Assembly (NCBI GenBank): GCA_902702965.1
Contig: CACRXP010000003.1
Coordinates: forward strand, 195,233 to 259,232
Length of the DNA: 64,000 bases
DNA from: Spirometra erinaceieuropaei
Taxonomy: Eukaryota > Platyhelminthes > Cestoda > Diphyllobothriidea > Diphyllobothriidae
Direction of reading: 5' to 3'
The notes beneath the pieces are model-generated. The model saw only the letters and a program-made list of their open reading frames with translations, searched no databases and was not told the origin of the DNA. Both the position numbers and the translations under genes were made by a program. Of the stretch, positions 1 through 14,312 are shown in pieces. Within the stretch, counting starts at the first letter, position 1. Each line of letters opens with the position of its first letter.

Positions 1-1390
1 GCTTGCCAGAACCGGAAATAAACCCCGACAACGAAAGGTTGGCCAATAACCGGACGGCTAATACGACTTAGCATAGGCTAAATTCTTTGATTGAAAAACT
101 TAAAAATCTTCATTCCGTCAATGTGTAATTGAACGCAATTTTACGGGATTTGGATTGCTGGCCGACGGCGCAGCTCCTCCAGAATACCTCGTCCAAGGCC
201 AAATGGACATATCACCCGTTCTTCAGGGGCTTGCTAATGCATGGCCCAGGGTGTGGAGTAGCGTCCGCGGGTCATTGGATACGTTTAGATGGTAGGGACG
301 TAGCATCGTAATCAGCTTCTTTGTTACGGAAAATGGCAGTTGCACGTCAAGTCAGAATTCTTGCAAATCTGCCAGAAAACAGTTGCCGCCCACTGGGTTT
401 CTGCAATCCGCCTCCTCAGCTGCTTCTATACGCATTGTTTGGTTACACACGTAAAGAAACTAGCTTCAGGAATCTCTGGACTTCAGACAGCATTTGCCTT
501 TCAAGGAAATCCTCCGCTACCGCGTATTATGTTTAATGGGACAGAACACTCAGGTCCATAAACGGCGGCACAATATGCCTGCATGTCCCGCTCAATGCGG
601 TTGTAGATAGTGCTCCGGTGGTATCCCAAGAAAGTAATGCACAGCGTGTTTACGGGAAACATAAACTGTGTGACTTTCTCCAGTTGCCATTCAGCTATTT
701 AACCTAAATGGCATCCCTAAACGTTAAAATAAAACAGTAATCAATACAATAAGACAGCAAAAAGACAGCAAAAGGATAGGGTGTTACGCACCCCTGTTGC
801 ACCATCTGTTTGCAGTGAGGATGCATTCAAAGTACGAACAATGCTCACCAAGTAGCTTACTCAGCAGATTAGTGCTCAAACTGCGCTGCACTTAAACAAA
901 GCCCCGTTTTTGATCATCGATGGAAGGAGCACTCGAGAAGCCCTCAATGACAAATGTATACGTTATTGATTATTTAGTTAGGACTAATTGGCATATATTT
1001 GCGGTAAAGTATACTTCTGTACGCAGTATAGTCCTTATCTTTAATTCATGAGACATGTATCTAATCATGTGGGGGAATGTCCCAGACCACCCTCCTGAAG
1101 GCCCAAACAACCGAGCTGGCCATCTGCTGGCAGGGCGTCAATCTCTCAGACCATTTTTTAATGCTAAGGTCCCTGACACCTGGAACATATAGTAAAGTAA
1201 CCCAGGAAAGCAAATTTGCTCATTTAACTCACAACGGACTTGCTTCGTAGATAAAAACCGTTTTGTTTTAACATATTATGATTGCATTAATTCACCTTAT
1301 GTTACTGAATGGCAGTTATCGTTCAATTACTTGACGTACGTCACATATCCGAACACAGTCATTTATTGAGTTCAAAAAAGTCCACTTATA
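1..1390. other. Gene-free stretch upstream of the CR1-like element
   Basis: I see no gene here. The open frames are short (60-73 codons), overlap each other and resemble no family I know. The stretch ends abruptly where the reverse transcriptase reading frame begins, as expected if the element inserted as a 5'-truncated copy. Confidence 0.4.
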
Positions 1391-3476
1391 ATAATGATTT
1401 TGTTCAGTGCCAATTTACAGGCATTGTTAAATAGATTTAATACAAATGGAAAAAAATTTCGCGAGGACAACAATAATGCAGCGTTTACAGAATACAAAAT
1501 TCAAAGAAATAAGGTGAAAAGCCTGATTTTCAGGAGGCGACGGGATTTTGAGAGTAATTTGCTCCACCGAGCCGTTAAAAATCCGAAATTGCCCTACAGC
1601 TATTTGCGGAAAAGCACACGTAACAGGAATCCCATTCCTGTTATGAGGGGTGATGACGGCTTGGAGATATCGGACAGTACAAATAAGGCTGAGCACTTTT
1701 CTCAATTTTTCCGATCCGTATTCACAAGAGAACCGGACTTTACCCCATCTAATTCTGAGAACATGAGAGATCCCACTATCGAAAATATTGTGCTTCGAGA
1801 AGAGGCGATTTTGGAAGAATTAAAAAGCTTAAAGGAATGTAAATCTCCCGGTCCGGACGGGATTCCAGCAAAGCTGCTCTTTGAGCTTGCCCAACAGCTG
1901 GCCAAGCCACTATCCTTTCTGTGCCAAAAATCGTCGGATGCTGGAATTCTTCCCACAGACTGGAAGACGGCCCAAATTACACCCCTTTACAAAAGCGGTA
2001 GTCGTGCTCAGGCGACAAACTACAGACCCATCAGTCTGACATCAATCTGCTGCAAAGTGATGGAGAAAACCATCAAAAAGGAGTTGATGGCTTACTTGGA
2101 AACCCACAACCTCTTTTCCAATGCACAATATGGTTTCCGTAGGGGAAGCTCATGTGTTACGAACTTGCTATACACAATGAAAAGTTGGACACGAGCACTG
2201 GACGCAAAACACACCGTGCATGTTGCCTATATTGATTTCCGGAAGGCGTTTGACAGTGTTCCGCACCAGCTTCTCCTACAAAAGTTGAGAATTATGGGCA
2301 TCGGTGGCAAACTTCTCAAATGGATCGAAAATTCCATTGTCGGCCGCTCCCAAATTGTCTGCGTAGAACAACAGCAATCAAGGTGCACATTCATTGAGAG
2401 TGGGGTCCCACAAGTCTCGGTGCTCGGACCAACTCTCTTTCTCTTGTTCATCAGTGATTGCGTAGATGGTTTGGACTGTGATTGCGCTATGTTTGCGGAT
2501 GACATAAAAATCTGGAAAGTCATCCAGAATGCTGCCAATGAGACCAACTTCCAAGAAAATCTTTGTCGGTTGGACGAGTGGTCCCGCAGATGGCTCTTGT
2601 CCTTCAATTTGAACAAATGCACCATTCTGCGCCTCTGAAATCAGAGCCCTAGTACGCGGCAACACCATCTGAACGAAATGCCACTCCGGGAAGCAGAAAC
2701 TCAGAAAGATCTCGGAGTTTGGGTTGCGGACAGCCTAAAGCCTTCTACACAATGCTGTAAGGCGGTCAAGGCCGCAACGTCAATGCTATATGCCATCAAG
2801 CGGGCATTCGTAGTTTTCGATGAAGACTGCTTCACCAAAGTCTTCGGCACGTTTATAAGGCCCCATTTCGAATATGCAATTCAGGCCTGGAGACCGTGGA
2901 CGCATCAGGATTACGATCTGCTCGAAAGGGTGCAGAGGCGAGCCACAAAATTAGTAAGAGGTCAAAGTGCACTGCCATACGAGATCCGCTTAACTAACCT
3001 TAATCTCTATCCTCTGAGTTATAGGCAGTTGCGTGGAGACATGATACAAACTTTCCGTATCGTGCGCGGCTTGGATTGTGCCCTTCGGTGCGATGACTTT
3101 TTCCAACTCGCCACTAAAACTCACCTCCGGGGACATCCCTTCAAGCTACGTGTGCCACAGGGTAGACTGAATGTGAGAAAATATTTCTTCTCCAACCGTG
3201 TCGCGGAACCGTGGAATAACCTGCCCGAGACGGTTGTTATGTCTCAATCTGTGGAGACATTTAAATGTCGCCTTGACAGATATATGCTGCAGCAACAAGC
3301 GGACTATGTGACTTTTTAACCATGTAACTAGTGACGTATGTGAATCAATGTATGCATTCAATTAATGCTGTAATTTCTTCACAATTTTGCTTGTTTATCG
3401 ATTTTTTATGTACAAATAGGGAGTTCAAAGGTGTAAGCCTATTTCCCTCAAATACACTGACTGACTGACTGATTTA
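1390..3476 (+). mobile_element. 5'-truncated CR1-like LINE insertion
   Basis: The element covers the broken reverse transcriptase frame plus a 3' untranslated region of about 155 bases. It ends in short tandem ACTG units near 3461-3476 (ACTGACTGACTGACTGAT). CR1-group LINEs usually end in short tandem repeats rather than poly(A), which fits. The 5' edge is placed just before 1394 because recognisable protein begins there. I could not identify a target-site duplication by eye. Confidence 0.75.
1394..3319 (+). pseudogene. CR1/jockey-type non-LTR retrotransposon reverse transcriptase, one in-frame stop
   Basis: This is the reverse transcriptase polyprotein of a LINE, which would copy its own RNA at the insertion site. 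The order of motifs is typical: a basic region (about residues 1-75), SPGPDGIPAK (about 153), NYRPISLTS, YGFRRGSS, AYIDFRKAFDSVPHQ (catalytic Asp region), GVPQVSVLGPTLFLLFISD, and the active-site box FADD near base 2490. The frame runs from 1394 to a TGA at 2636-2638 and then continues in the same frame (codons from 2639) to a TAA ending at 3319. The second half, with a DLGVWV motif, matches the normal C-terminal region of these proteins. One nonsense codon therefore breaks an otherwise open frame of about 640 codons. The apurinic endonuclease domain that should precede it is absent, so the copy is 5' truncated. It is recent but inactive as it stands. The CR1/jockey assignment is from motif style, not a tree. 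Confidence 0.92.
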
Positions 3477-6400
3477 ACAGTGAAAAATTCATAAGATAAA
3501 ATATGCGCCATTAGGATTTTGGGTAGTTTCGGTAGCTTAGGAGAAAACCTGCCTTCCACGAGATGACCTCGTTACACAAAGGGAACAGTTATACCGAATG
3601 GAATTTGTCAAGTGTCCGACATTGTTAACTGAATTAAGACTGAAATAAACAGGATGGATGCGTGAACGGTTATTTGATATCGGTTGATGAAATTATCTAG
3701 TGTGCTGTGGACTGCAGTGTCAGCGCCATCTTCAACAAGATAAGATCAGCGAGAGGGATCAAAAACCCCGAACTCCATCAATATGGAAGATTAATTTGGT
3801 CGATTCAGAATCCGAAAATTGCGGAAGTTTTTTGAATGTCGAAAAGTGGTGCTAGCCCCCATTATAAAAAGATAACTCTACAGGATTGTAATATCGCTGG
3901 AGAGCGTTTTCAGATTGTTATTTTGTACACGGGGAAAAACCGGCGATATTTAACTGCATGTGTAAAAGGAAGAAATAAGAAGGCCTTGCAGTGACTGTTG
4001 CATTAAAGGCGGTCGAGATACTACAAAGTATTAAGCGGAATTATCATGAGTATCATTACTGCTCTGAAGGACAGAAAATTGTCATTTTGTTAGCACCGTA
4101 ACTTTGTGTTCGCCTGAACAAAGTAAGACTCACAAGAAAAGTTTCATAGCACACACCAAGGTAGCGAAGAAATGGGAAGATGTTCTGACTAAAATCAATT
4201 TGAATATGGCTGATAACATGTGGCAGTACTTATCCATACGCAAGGGAGAAACGTTAAGTTGGCAATTCGGTATAATGGAAAGGAAAGAAAACAAGTAATG
4301 GACCTAAATTAACCACATTACATTTAACGAATATATCTGCCAACGAACAACCGTGTAAATAGACACACACGCGCCATTTTTAAAAATGGACGACTCTGTG
4401 TTAAAATAATTCAAACCTACACCAAAGTTCCCACTTAGTCTTTCTTGATTTATCCGACCGTGTTTTAAGTCTAGAAGAGAACCTGTATCATTTTTGCATG
4501 CCAAGGGGTCAGCAAGTATTAACTGGACCTATTTTACTCGGATCGACATCAGTGCGTGAAGCACAGTGCCCACGACCACAACTGCGTTGCTAGTTCGTCT
4601 TACTGCTGAAGACCATTTAACTTTGTCAGTGATTGCATAAGGAATTCGGAAGCATAGCAAGTGCCGAAGTCTTTTTAATTGAATAGCTATCACTTAGAAA
4701 GTAAAACATGGTAACGACAATAATACTAGATGCATGAACTTAATGGAGAAATACACCAAATGCAGTCGATTCGCCTTAAAAAGTCTTGGAAATCTAATGT
4801 TAAGCTGTAAAGAACCCCGATAGAGACAAGTTATCGTCAAAATATATAAAAATATACTGAGTGCACTACATTACTCAAGTTTCTTTGCAATAACTGTGGG
4901 CGTTAATAGGCAATTTACTGGGAAATTCCATACGGTGTAGGAAGATTAAGATTTCAGTTGATTTCTATAAAAGAAGTACATATGGGGTGTCACAAAATCC
5001 TTTATTTGAGCGCGCTCAAATAACCCGTTAACATGGCACCTATCATAGGAAATAGCCTATGTATTCGATCACAACTTTGTCCGTACGTCCTTTTCCACAC
5101 AGACTGCGCATCGACCCTGTCGCATGGGATGCTTTCTTTTGAAAAAGGTTACCGTTTCTTCTAAAATTATTTCAGAGGGAAGGCCTAGATCCGAATTAAA
5201 TATTGGAATAGGTGAGCATGGCACATCGACAAAGCCGGAATTTCTGCGTATTTCGAAGGAAACTCCACTGGGACCGTAGACTTTTTGGAACGCTCATGGG
5301 AATAGGAGCATGGCCTCCAGACATGATACTTTCAAAAAGGACGACAATTGTGAATGCAGTACGTCCGCATCGGTAACGACATGGAAAATGGATGCCACAA
5401 CATCCGCCCCTACCAACCTCAGCCGCAATACACTCCCCAAATTACATTACAACTTCGCTAACGAAACTGTTATCAGATCGAGCAGAGGCACTATACTAAG
5501 TCACTAAGAGTGTCGGTATATATCTAAGGCTTTGGTACATGTGCTGCTTCTGTTCAGTCGTTATCAGGGTTTGATGGACGTATAACCCACTAAAGTGTCC
5601 AAAATGCTTCGAGTTATTCCTTAGTATTTTTTCTCTTCATAATGCTTGTTCGTCACTTTGACATAAATTTTTAAACAACTGTGAACGAAAAAAATATTGA
5701 GATCTGGAACTTGTACTTATGATGATATATGCAATTCAAATCCCTGTAAAAGATTCTTCTGCGAATGCTTGTTTTAATGAATAAATAATATAACCCAGAG
5801 ATAATTGCGCGATCGAGGACGTTTGTCTTTGGTCTGGTCGCGCTCATTTAGGTATCGTACTTTGACTAAAGAACGTGTTATTATTTTGCCATTTCCAAAG
5901 CCTGAAATGTTGTGGCCCAGTTCTTCACTTGTTACATGTGGAATGCTATAGCAGAACGAGTCAGGTATTTAATTGCACCTAAACGTCTAGAAGTCTCAAA
6001 TTGTTATGTTTGCATTCATAGGTGAGGCTTACGCGGTTTAAAAAGTGAAACTTTCGTACACCTAGTAATAGTCTCACGGCGCAGAATATTTTCGTGGTTT
6101 TCTCAGAACGTTCTTCTTATTTAGACAGGTTGCAGAATCTGTAGCGCTAGCTCAGCGCTGCGCAGTTCATATCTATTATTGCGTTTTGGATAAAGATGGC
6201 TCATTACTCTGCGCAGCCTGCCCATTCTACGAGTCTATTTTTTGGTGGTATTATGCCCTATTCTCGTATATGGGTTATCAGGCCGGCCAGTTTAGTAGAC
6301 CCGAGAATACATTAAATGGCCTCATGGAATGAAAGGAAAGAGTGAATGAATGTATTGTAGCTGGAAAGTCAGCCGCCTTCCTAGTGACAGTGCATGCTCC

Positions 6401-9400
6401 ACAACCCACGAATCCTCCAATTATCTTTCTGATTCGTTCGTATTTACGCTATTCTCACCGTAGAGACTAACCAACCTTGATCGTTTACAATAGTTCAAGT
6501 TTTTTCATGAATAACTGAGCGACTTGGGCACTTACCTATTTTTTTATTCGCGAATTTAAGGTCACCCTCTTCTGGGTGATGTTTTATGGTGTATATCCTC
6601 GGAAACTGACCAAAATTGTATAACATTGCGTCATGCATAATCCGAATCTTGACAGCGGAATGGCGGGCTTCTTGAAGTGAATATCTAGGCTATATTGAAA
6701 ACTGATGGTTTTCGATACCTCAGACACACAATGGTTTCCTACTTTTGGGTCTCATATTCGTTTTCTTCTCGAATTCATCTTCGAAATGTTAGTCATTTGT
6801 TCTTATTCTCTTCTTTCATGGAGTCGAAACCCTTTCTTGAGACATATCATCCGACTGGTTGCAGTCTAGCTCTCTGTTATTTCATGGCCTTAAGTCCACC
6901 CCTAAAGTTTTGGTACCTTCCATAATGATACTTTTAAATAAGAATGATGTTGCCTCATATGGTTTCCGCGAATACGCTGGGTTTGCGGTATTTTCGTGTT
7001 TAGTGATAAATTTTGTATTGTTGCTCATCCCACGACGAAGTATTTTGCGTATTTCCCGCTAGTATGAAGGGCTTTGTAACCAAACTTACTAGCGATACAA
7101 CGTGAGTTTCATTCGGTTCTCCAGTTGGATCTGTGTGTATCTCAGGTGACCCTCAACATATGGGCGTATGCTCAAATTATTATTCGTTTCTATCTCTCGT
7201 TCTTTGTTCAAACTAAAGGCTCGCCGTATCCAGAAATGTATACTTTACACTGAAGTTGAGCATGCTGGGTGGATGAGTTGATTTCGCGCTTTTTCAGCTT
7301 ACCGTCACACCAGTTCCTAATTTGACTTCCGCCAAACTCCACCAAAGCCAACAGTTTTAGCCTAGTTGTCGAGTTTAGACTACAAAATTCAAATTCCATT
7401 CCGCGCAAGCATGCCTGTTTACTGCTGAATTGTAGCAAGGTAAAACAATTCCGCCCCTTTTTATTCGACGTTCCAATCTATTTAGATACTAATTCATCTA
7501 AGCAATGTAAAGAGTGCACCCCACATCTTTATGTCGCAGAGTTGTTCGAAACAGCAATGACTACCCGACGCCAGTCTTATCTACGTTTCGCGATGACTGG
7601 GGATATTAGAAGAGTTGCACGGCAAAAGCCGCCTCTTTCGATAAAATTCACGATATTAGTTACTAAAGCATATGTAATAGCGATATGGACGAAGTTTGGT
7701 CTTTCATTTGTGACTTTGTGCGTATTATGCTGATAGAAGAACGTTAACTTCTAGCGCAATGATGGGCGAACCATGAGGTGACTTGCCTTTGTGAAAATCA
7801 AATTATACGACTTCGGTCTCGGATTTATCTTATAATCGATGACAACTTTTGTGACGCACTCCTTTCCAAATCCTTACGTAAACCGTCATTTTCTTATAGG
7901 CGCTGTCCGGAATTTTATTTGTGCATATTCTGCCAATATTCGCCCGTTAATTCCCTCCTCCATACTATATTAAATTCCTCATTACTGTTCTTCACGTTTA
8001 GTTTTTGCTCAATCCTTTCTCCTGGTTAATGCTATTCTTTCCGTTTGTCCTCTTAATCATCTTTCTGTTTATTCCAACCATAGAAGATTTTCAAAGGTGC
8101 TTTATCGATGTTCGTGTTGCAGATATCTAGAAATATCAGCTGTCGTTTTATCCTTGGTAGTAAAACGATAAGCCGCCGAAATAGCGAGCTATCTCTTAAT
8201 CTTACCATACAGGCAATGTGGCCCAGTAACCCTAACGAATGTCACGTGGGCTTGTTTCAATTCACTCTAGCGTTTTTAGATCTTTGTTTTTGCAGAACTA
8301 TAGAATTCAAAAAGCACCCCCTCTACCAATTTACGAGTCTCTGATTTTCGTACTGATTACTTTCCATCGTTTCACGCATCCATGTACACCACGTTAGTGA
8401 TAACTCATCGTAGTCGAGATGTCTATTTAACGTTAGAGCTATGTTTAATTTTATGAGAAGGGTTAATACCTATTATAAGCAATTGTCGGTTGTCGTCGCA
8501 AGTTTGGAGATGCTTTAGCAAAGTTGGATTTCACGGAAGAGTTGGATTGCACTAATGTTTTCCGAAGCTTGCGTATATCATACCTGACACATTGGTACCC
8601 GTTGTTTGGAAAAATAATTGTGACGCCTCTTTAGCTGACTGTTGTATGTAACTAGTCGAAACCGTGGTTTATGTCGCCGTCTGGTAGTGATTTTACTCAT
8701 AGAGTCGTGCATAATCATCTTAGAAAGGAGAATGATCAGGCGCCTGCCTCCCTGAACTTTGTGTATAGGACTATGTATTTTGGAGTTTTCAGTGAAACTG
8801 CCCCACGTTCTTTAAAGAAGCTCATGATCAAATCAAACGACCTTCAATAAATTGTTAACTTGTTAGGTGTTTGCGGAGTTATTCACGCAAGCGGCAGCAA
8901 GAAATTTCATCGGTCAGTACGACCTACTACCTTTGCGCCAACGAAGCTTTAATTATTGTCAGCAAAATTTCGTTGCTAAGCATCCTAAACCAGTTCTTTG
9001 CAATTTTTCCAAATACGTATTTTGCCAAGTTCAAGGAAGACGACCGGCAGGTGCCCCCGCCAGATGAGAAATTAGGAGCGGTCCTAGTATCAAGTGGTCT
9101 ACAAGAACAGCCTGTAGTGCATCGATTCTTAGCGTTTTCACTAAACTTTAGAACTATACAGAAGCGGTATTTCAGAAGCTTTATGCCAACTGCAGAATTT
9201 TCGTAGGCAAAACAGCTGAGGACTCTCTCTTTATCTTATATTGATGTGAGGCATTTTGAAAGTTTTTTAGTTCACAGTCTGCGCACTGAACCCTGACTTG
9301 TCCCGGCAAAGATCGTTAGACGGGAAAATATATGTGTTATACCGTCCAAAATGTTGCCAGGGCACGCGGTTTTGGGATTACGCAGTAATGAAAACCCAAG

Positions 9401-12400
9401 ATACTCATGCCCAATGAAAGTCAAAGTCGGCTGGATTTTCTTAAGCCGCCTGCTTTGGCCTGTCATATTTCAGTACCAATCAATCTCCATAAGCGCACTT
9501 GTAGAAATTGTCAGTAGCTTGCACGCACGCTCGAATTCAGCGTTCAACGAGAAATTTGAGTAGTCTTGTTTATGACAGATATTACACAGTGGCATAGATG
9601 CCTTCTAGAGCTGCGACTGGCACACCATTTGCAGAATTGCCCGACTCCTTGCTTTCCCAATCGTCAAAGTAGATGTAATTATGACACCTTACGATTGTCT
9701 TTGCGCTGTACATCAAGTTATTTTCATTCAAAATGGATTAGCCTACAGTTGCTTCGGTTCTTCGTGCCCTCAAACCTCTTTGTATTTTGATCCGTGCCTT
9801 CCAATAGCAATGCGTCCTTGTGAAGTATTGCTGTTCTCACGTTTAGTGCGTGTGCTCCTCTGACACGTTCACCTTGGCACCACGTTCGTTTTTTTCGATT
9901 GAAAAAACGTTTATGCAGGCTCACATAGTCTTGACTGTCAGCCGCCGTGCTTTCTTCCTCCTTCTTCACTTCGAGACGCCCCCAGTTCGCACTTTCATTT
10001 GACGGAGAAATCTTTGTTTGTTGCAATTTGTCTGTTCACTTGCTAACGTGGTGCTCGCTTGTGGGGACCTCTTTCTGCTAGTGCATTTAACACATTTCGC
10101 CCTAAACTTTGCTATCCGTATAGGTGTTGCTTTCTGTCCTCTGATAATGACTGAAATTATCTTTTCTTGCAGTGAACCATGCTTGTCAGTACCTATGATA
10201 ATTCGTCGAGCAGACTCATGAAGGGGCGTGTCGCACCCTTTGTTCAGGTAGGTCCTCAGTTTTCTGCATAGCCTGCTTATTAAATAATTCTGTCCTCTCT
10301 CTGTCCTCGCAAATTTGGGGTGAACGGCGGGCTTATTTGCGGCCGTTTCAGGCCTTCAACGGGCGTTACAGCAGACTGAGGTGATATCTTATGGTCGGTG
10401 CATTGTATTTGCATAAACGCACAGGTTCGTTAGCGCATGCAGTGTTAGCCCATTGCCTTGCCATGTTGTAGTGGTTGTTTGACCTATCACTGGTACCACG
10501 TCCCGAAATTTATGCGCCCATTTCTAACGGTCAACAGATTCTCTGAGCAAACGTCACTTCAGTGGGATTTAGGAACCAAGTTGTTATGCAGGCTACCAAG
10601 TCTGTTCCATCTTCTGTACTCAACAGACAGACCCTCACCGATTCATAAAATCAACTCTTCATTCATCAACCGAAGTATCAAAATTTAGCGACCGTCATAT
10701 TGACAAAAAACTGTTGCTGTCCGGTCTAACGACCTTGTACTCGGAATCCATACTTTCCGAGTAAAGTCTTCATGATGGCAAATCGTGCGAGACGACATTT
10801 CATCCTTCTTCCCTTTTCATGCGTCTGATATCAAGCTCTGCATAATTGCCTAGTTTACATGTTCAGCTGCATAAACGAAGCGTTAATCCCACAATATCAC
10901 AAAATATTTGCAATTGTTTGTTCAGTGGGCTGCATAAATTGGAAGTTGCTCGGATTATACGGTTTTATGCAGATAAATCGAACTTGACTCATTTTTATTG
11001 GATCGCAAACTATGCTGCGCTTTTCTATTGTTTCCTACCTCTAAATTTTGTAGCAAGATACTTCTACCAATATTGTGTCTTACCGCGTGCTGGGTCTTAG
11101 TATGGTTTGTGTTTCGCTTTCCTTTATACACCCTGGTTAATGTGCCACTGAGTCCGTTCTCGTATCATCACACTGTCTCGTCTCTTGCATAAACATAAGC
11201 GTGACTGCTTCTGTCGTGAAGTCACACTGACCTCCCGAATCGACTCGATTGTCTTAAGGTCTCCGCAAGTTTGGGTGTCGGGCGTTTAGGGCATAGGGGG
11301 TGGAAAAGACCCTGAACTGAGCAAGTTGTCAATTTTTAGTGTAAGATGCCAGTTTGTACGGAAAAGAGAGCAATGAAAACTAGGGGGGAAGGGGCTGGTA
11401 ACCGAACCCTCAGCGAAGTCCAATTGTGCCACTCATCTTTCGAAAAGGCCAGGCTTTTGTGAGAGGTTGACCCCAGTTCTGCGCAGTACACATACGCTTG
11501 TGCCTCCTACAGACAGAGTGCGCCTAAGACCTTTGCTAGTCGAGTATGCGAATCGCCTCTTCATGTTCACACTAGGCTCGATGAGGCGTCAGGTCTTCTA
11601 CCTTTTCCACCGCTCCCCCCTATACCGAGTTGGCAACCATGTAGGTCGTTTAGTTCCAGAAGTCTCATACACGGCTTACCAGTACTCCAATGCTGTCTCT
11701 CCCCCCAGTTTGTGTGAACTAAGTCGTCCTATGTAAACGGTGTCATTTGAGACAACGTATTGTTTGCAGCCGTGATTCATCTGGGAATCCAGGCATTAGG
11801 GGTACTGACGAACAGACAGCACCCTGCTGCATATAATGCTTCACACTTGTCACAAAATAACCTTTCTTCCGACTGTATACACACCAAAAGCGCTTTTAAA
11901 CTACTCCACCAAAAAAATCATCTCATCATCTTCCGTCTATTGCACAATGTTTTGACCAGCAGTCATGTGATTACCTGACAAAAATGACTCAGGCAGCACA
12001 TGCAGGAAGGAGTAAGATTTTCGCTCTCACCCAATTAGTGAGCAATCCTGACCGCACTTAGAAGTAACTTGATGACTTTAGCGCGGCAAATAACTCGTTT
12101 TATTGTTGCTTGTACACATGGTTTACGTCCGCTTAGTATGTATCGCCGAATGGCATTTAGATGATGCTGTGCTTCTAATAAGGGCATATTCGGCAACCTG
12201 GGACCTTCGCAACAAGTGGAAATTGCACCTATATGCTCCACGGCAAAACCGACGGTCCACTTTGTTTCGAAACATCGATTTCTTCCTAAAACCATGTTTG
12301 TTAGCTCGACGTCTTACCGCAATAAACAGGCCGTCTCCCATCATTTTTCTGTGAGCCAATAAAGCGGTTAGGTGAGCTGCATGGTGGTATCTGGCAAAAG

Positions 12401-12590
12401 TGGCGTGAAGGAGAAAGTGTTTAAACCCCCTTGACCTCCACAGGTAAGCATGCAGCTCCGCTGCTTGCCTCCCTCTCTCGAGGAGGTAATAGACGCCAAA
12501 CTGTTACTTCCAAAGTTAAGATTGAATCCTGATGACCCCTATGTTTGACCTCACGGACTCATTTTCCCCCACAATCCTTTTACGCCAAGC
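3477..12590. other. About 9 kb without a recognisable gene
   Basis: This stretch is AT-rich with many stops in all frames. The longest open frames (up to about 110 codons, for example 8871-9206 on plus and 9724-10026 on minus) show no motif, no matching splice signals and no conserved composition. Several pyrimidine-rich tracts around 10.0-11.2 kb look intronic. It may contain the 5' intron or promoter of the GAS2-like gene whose first recognised exon begins at 14313, but I could not find that first exon. Confidence 0.35.
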
Positions 12591-12591
12591 C

Positions 12592-12905
12592 TGCAACGGT
12601 GGGGTGAAGGACCCCACTTAACTATCGGTGGACTGTTGATCGTGTCATACGGGGACGGTGGTAATGGGGGTTTTACAAGTGGGGGAGCACGCCAGACAGT
12701 AAGCTGACGAAATGCAAGAACACACAGAAACCGTCTGGATTTCTACCGAAAGTCTCATCGTACGCTTTCGTATGACAACGGACATAATTATCATTGACAG
12801 CGTTATATCTGCAGCGGCCTGCAACTGGATGCCAAGATAAAACCACATATGACACGATCGCCAGTCTACCGATAGTTAAGTGGGACACGTCACCTTACCG
12901 TTGCA
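12592..12905. mobile_element. Small inverted-repeat element (MITE-like), about 314 bases
   Basis: Two arms are inverted copies of each other: 12592-12651 and about 12846-12905. Both contain CCCACTTAACTATCGGT, then GATCGTGTCATA further in, and both begin TGCAACGGT at the outer edge. About eight mismatches are scattered over some 60 bases. The interior of about 195 bases has no coding frame of note. The size and structure fit a non-autonomous DNA transposon remnant. No clear target-site duplication is visible, so the superfamily is unknown. Confidence 0.65.
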
Positions 12906-14312
12906 CTTAGGCCTTAGTCATCTGCGAAAAGTGCTTAAGACACCCTAGAAAATAGGAGCATCGCTTTCTACGATAGCCTTCGAGGCACGAGAACCTCATT
13001 TTATTTCCCCTAGTAGGATGAAGATATGAACATTTAGGCGAAGTCAACGGACAGTTCGACCACCGTTTCCAATTATATCTACTGCATGCCTCAGCAGGGG
13101 CGGTGATTTGAGCATAAACTAGTTTATAATGATAGTGGGCTCGCATCTCAAATAACGCCTATCGATCCCTGATCTGATCCCCGTATTGACCCAGCGCATC
13201 TACCGCGTGGCCTGTTTTAGGGACCACTACTGACCCACAGACTTTCTGGTGACTTGCACGTACCAGTTTGTTTATAGTGAAGTGGACGTTTGCAGTATCT
13301 ACTGTATTCTGCTTACACCCACCATGCTCGGGTGGTAAGAAGAATCTACTCGTTTTAAAATGCCTGCGGAGCATTGCCTGCCAAGACCGAGTGGTCCATT
13401 CACACGTGCTACGCACATTTTGGTTCCCAGATCCTCCACAAACCAGGTTTAAGAGAAAGAAGACTATTTACTCTCACATAGGTGAGACCAGTTATAAAAA
13501 CTACAATAAGGGGAATCACTGCAGCCTGGTCGTCGTTCCGAGTGAAACTCAGTTGCCCCTGGGTTTGGAAATCCTTCAAGCAATAACTTACCACTCTTAG
13601 GTTGTTTGTAGCGAGGAACCTAGATGCTGCGGCGGAGTGACATTGCTTCCATCCTCCTTTCTTCATAAAAATGACCTGTTCGAGCCTTTCGACTGACTGA
13701 AGATGTGACCGCGGCTAATGACTGGCGTGGTGTAAGAACTGCCATCTACTCCCGTCGGCCTTTCACTCCATTCGAGCCAAACTTTGCCTAAATATAGATT
13801 TCAAATAGATGAGAGACGCACATGCTCATGTATGATGCTTTGATCGTCACTACGGCGTTTGTAAATTTCATCGCATGATTGTTGCAGGTGTACTGTGCGA
13901 TGTTTGCTTTATGTCTGACGTGTATATGCGTGTGGTGGATTAAACCTGTGCGTGGTTTAAGTGTGTAAGGGAAATATGATGTCATAAGGGGCACCTGGGC
14001 TGTGTTGTTTTGGTGGTCATTGTCATATATGCACATATGGTCGAAAAGATGAATGAACCGGGAGAATAGGGGATAAATAGAGCGAATATGACGAGAATTG
14101 TTCAAGACTCCTGACACTGTTTCTTGTACTTTGCTCTTGATGCTCAGAAGATCGCTCAAGTTACTGCATATCTCTTGTTCTTGAGATTAGTTGATCGGAG
14201 ATTTCACAGCATTGATGTATTCTTTCACATCGTCTCTGGTTGGATGTGCCTAAGTTCCCTCATGTAAAGATGCACAGTTTCAGACCCTTCTACTCCTTCA
14301 TTCACTCTTCAG
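12906..14312. other. Gene-free stretch upstream of the first recognised GAS2-like exon
   Basis: Open frames here, up to 123 codons on the minus strand at 13788-14159, have no recognisable motif. The final bases (14290-14312) form a pyrimidine-rich tract ending TTCACTCTTCAG, which serves as the 3' splice site for the next exon, so at least the right end is probably intron. Confidence 0.4.

Noticed and set aside
1427..2668. Several minus-strand frames of 84-132 codons
   Set aside because: They are shadows of the reverse transcriptase frame on the plus strand.
13788..14159. 123-codon minus-strand frame as a gene
   Set aside because: No motif or splice context, and it lies just upstream of an acceptor on the other strand. 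It is probably random open sequence.
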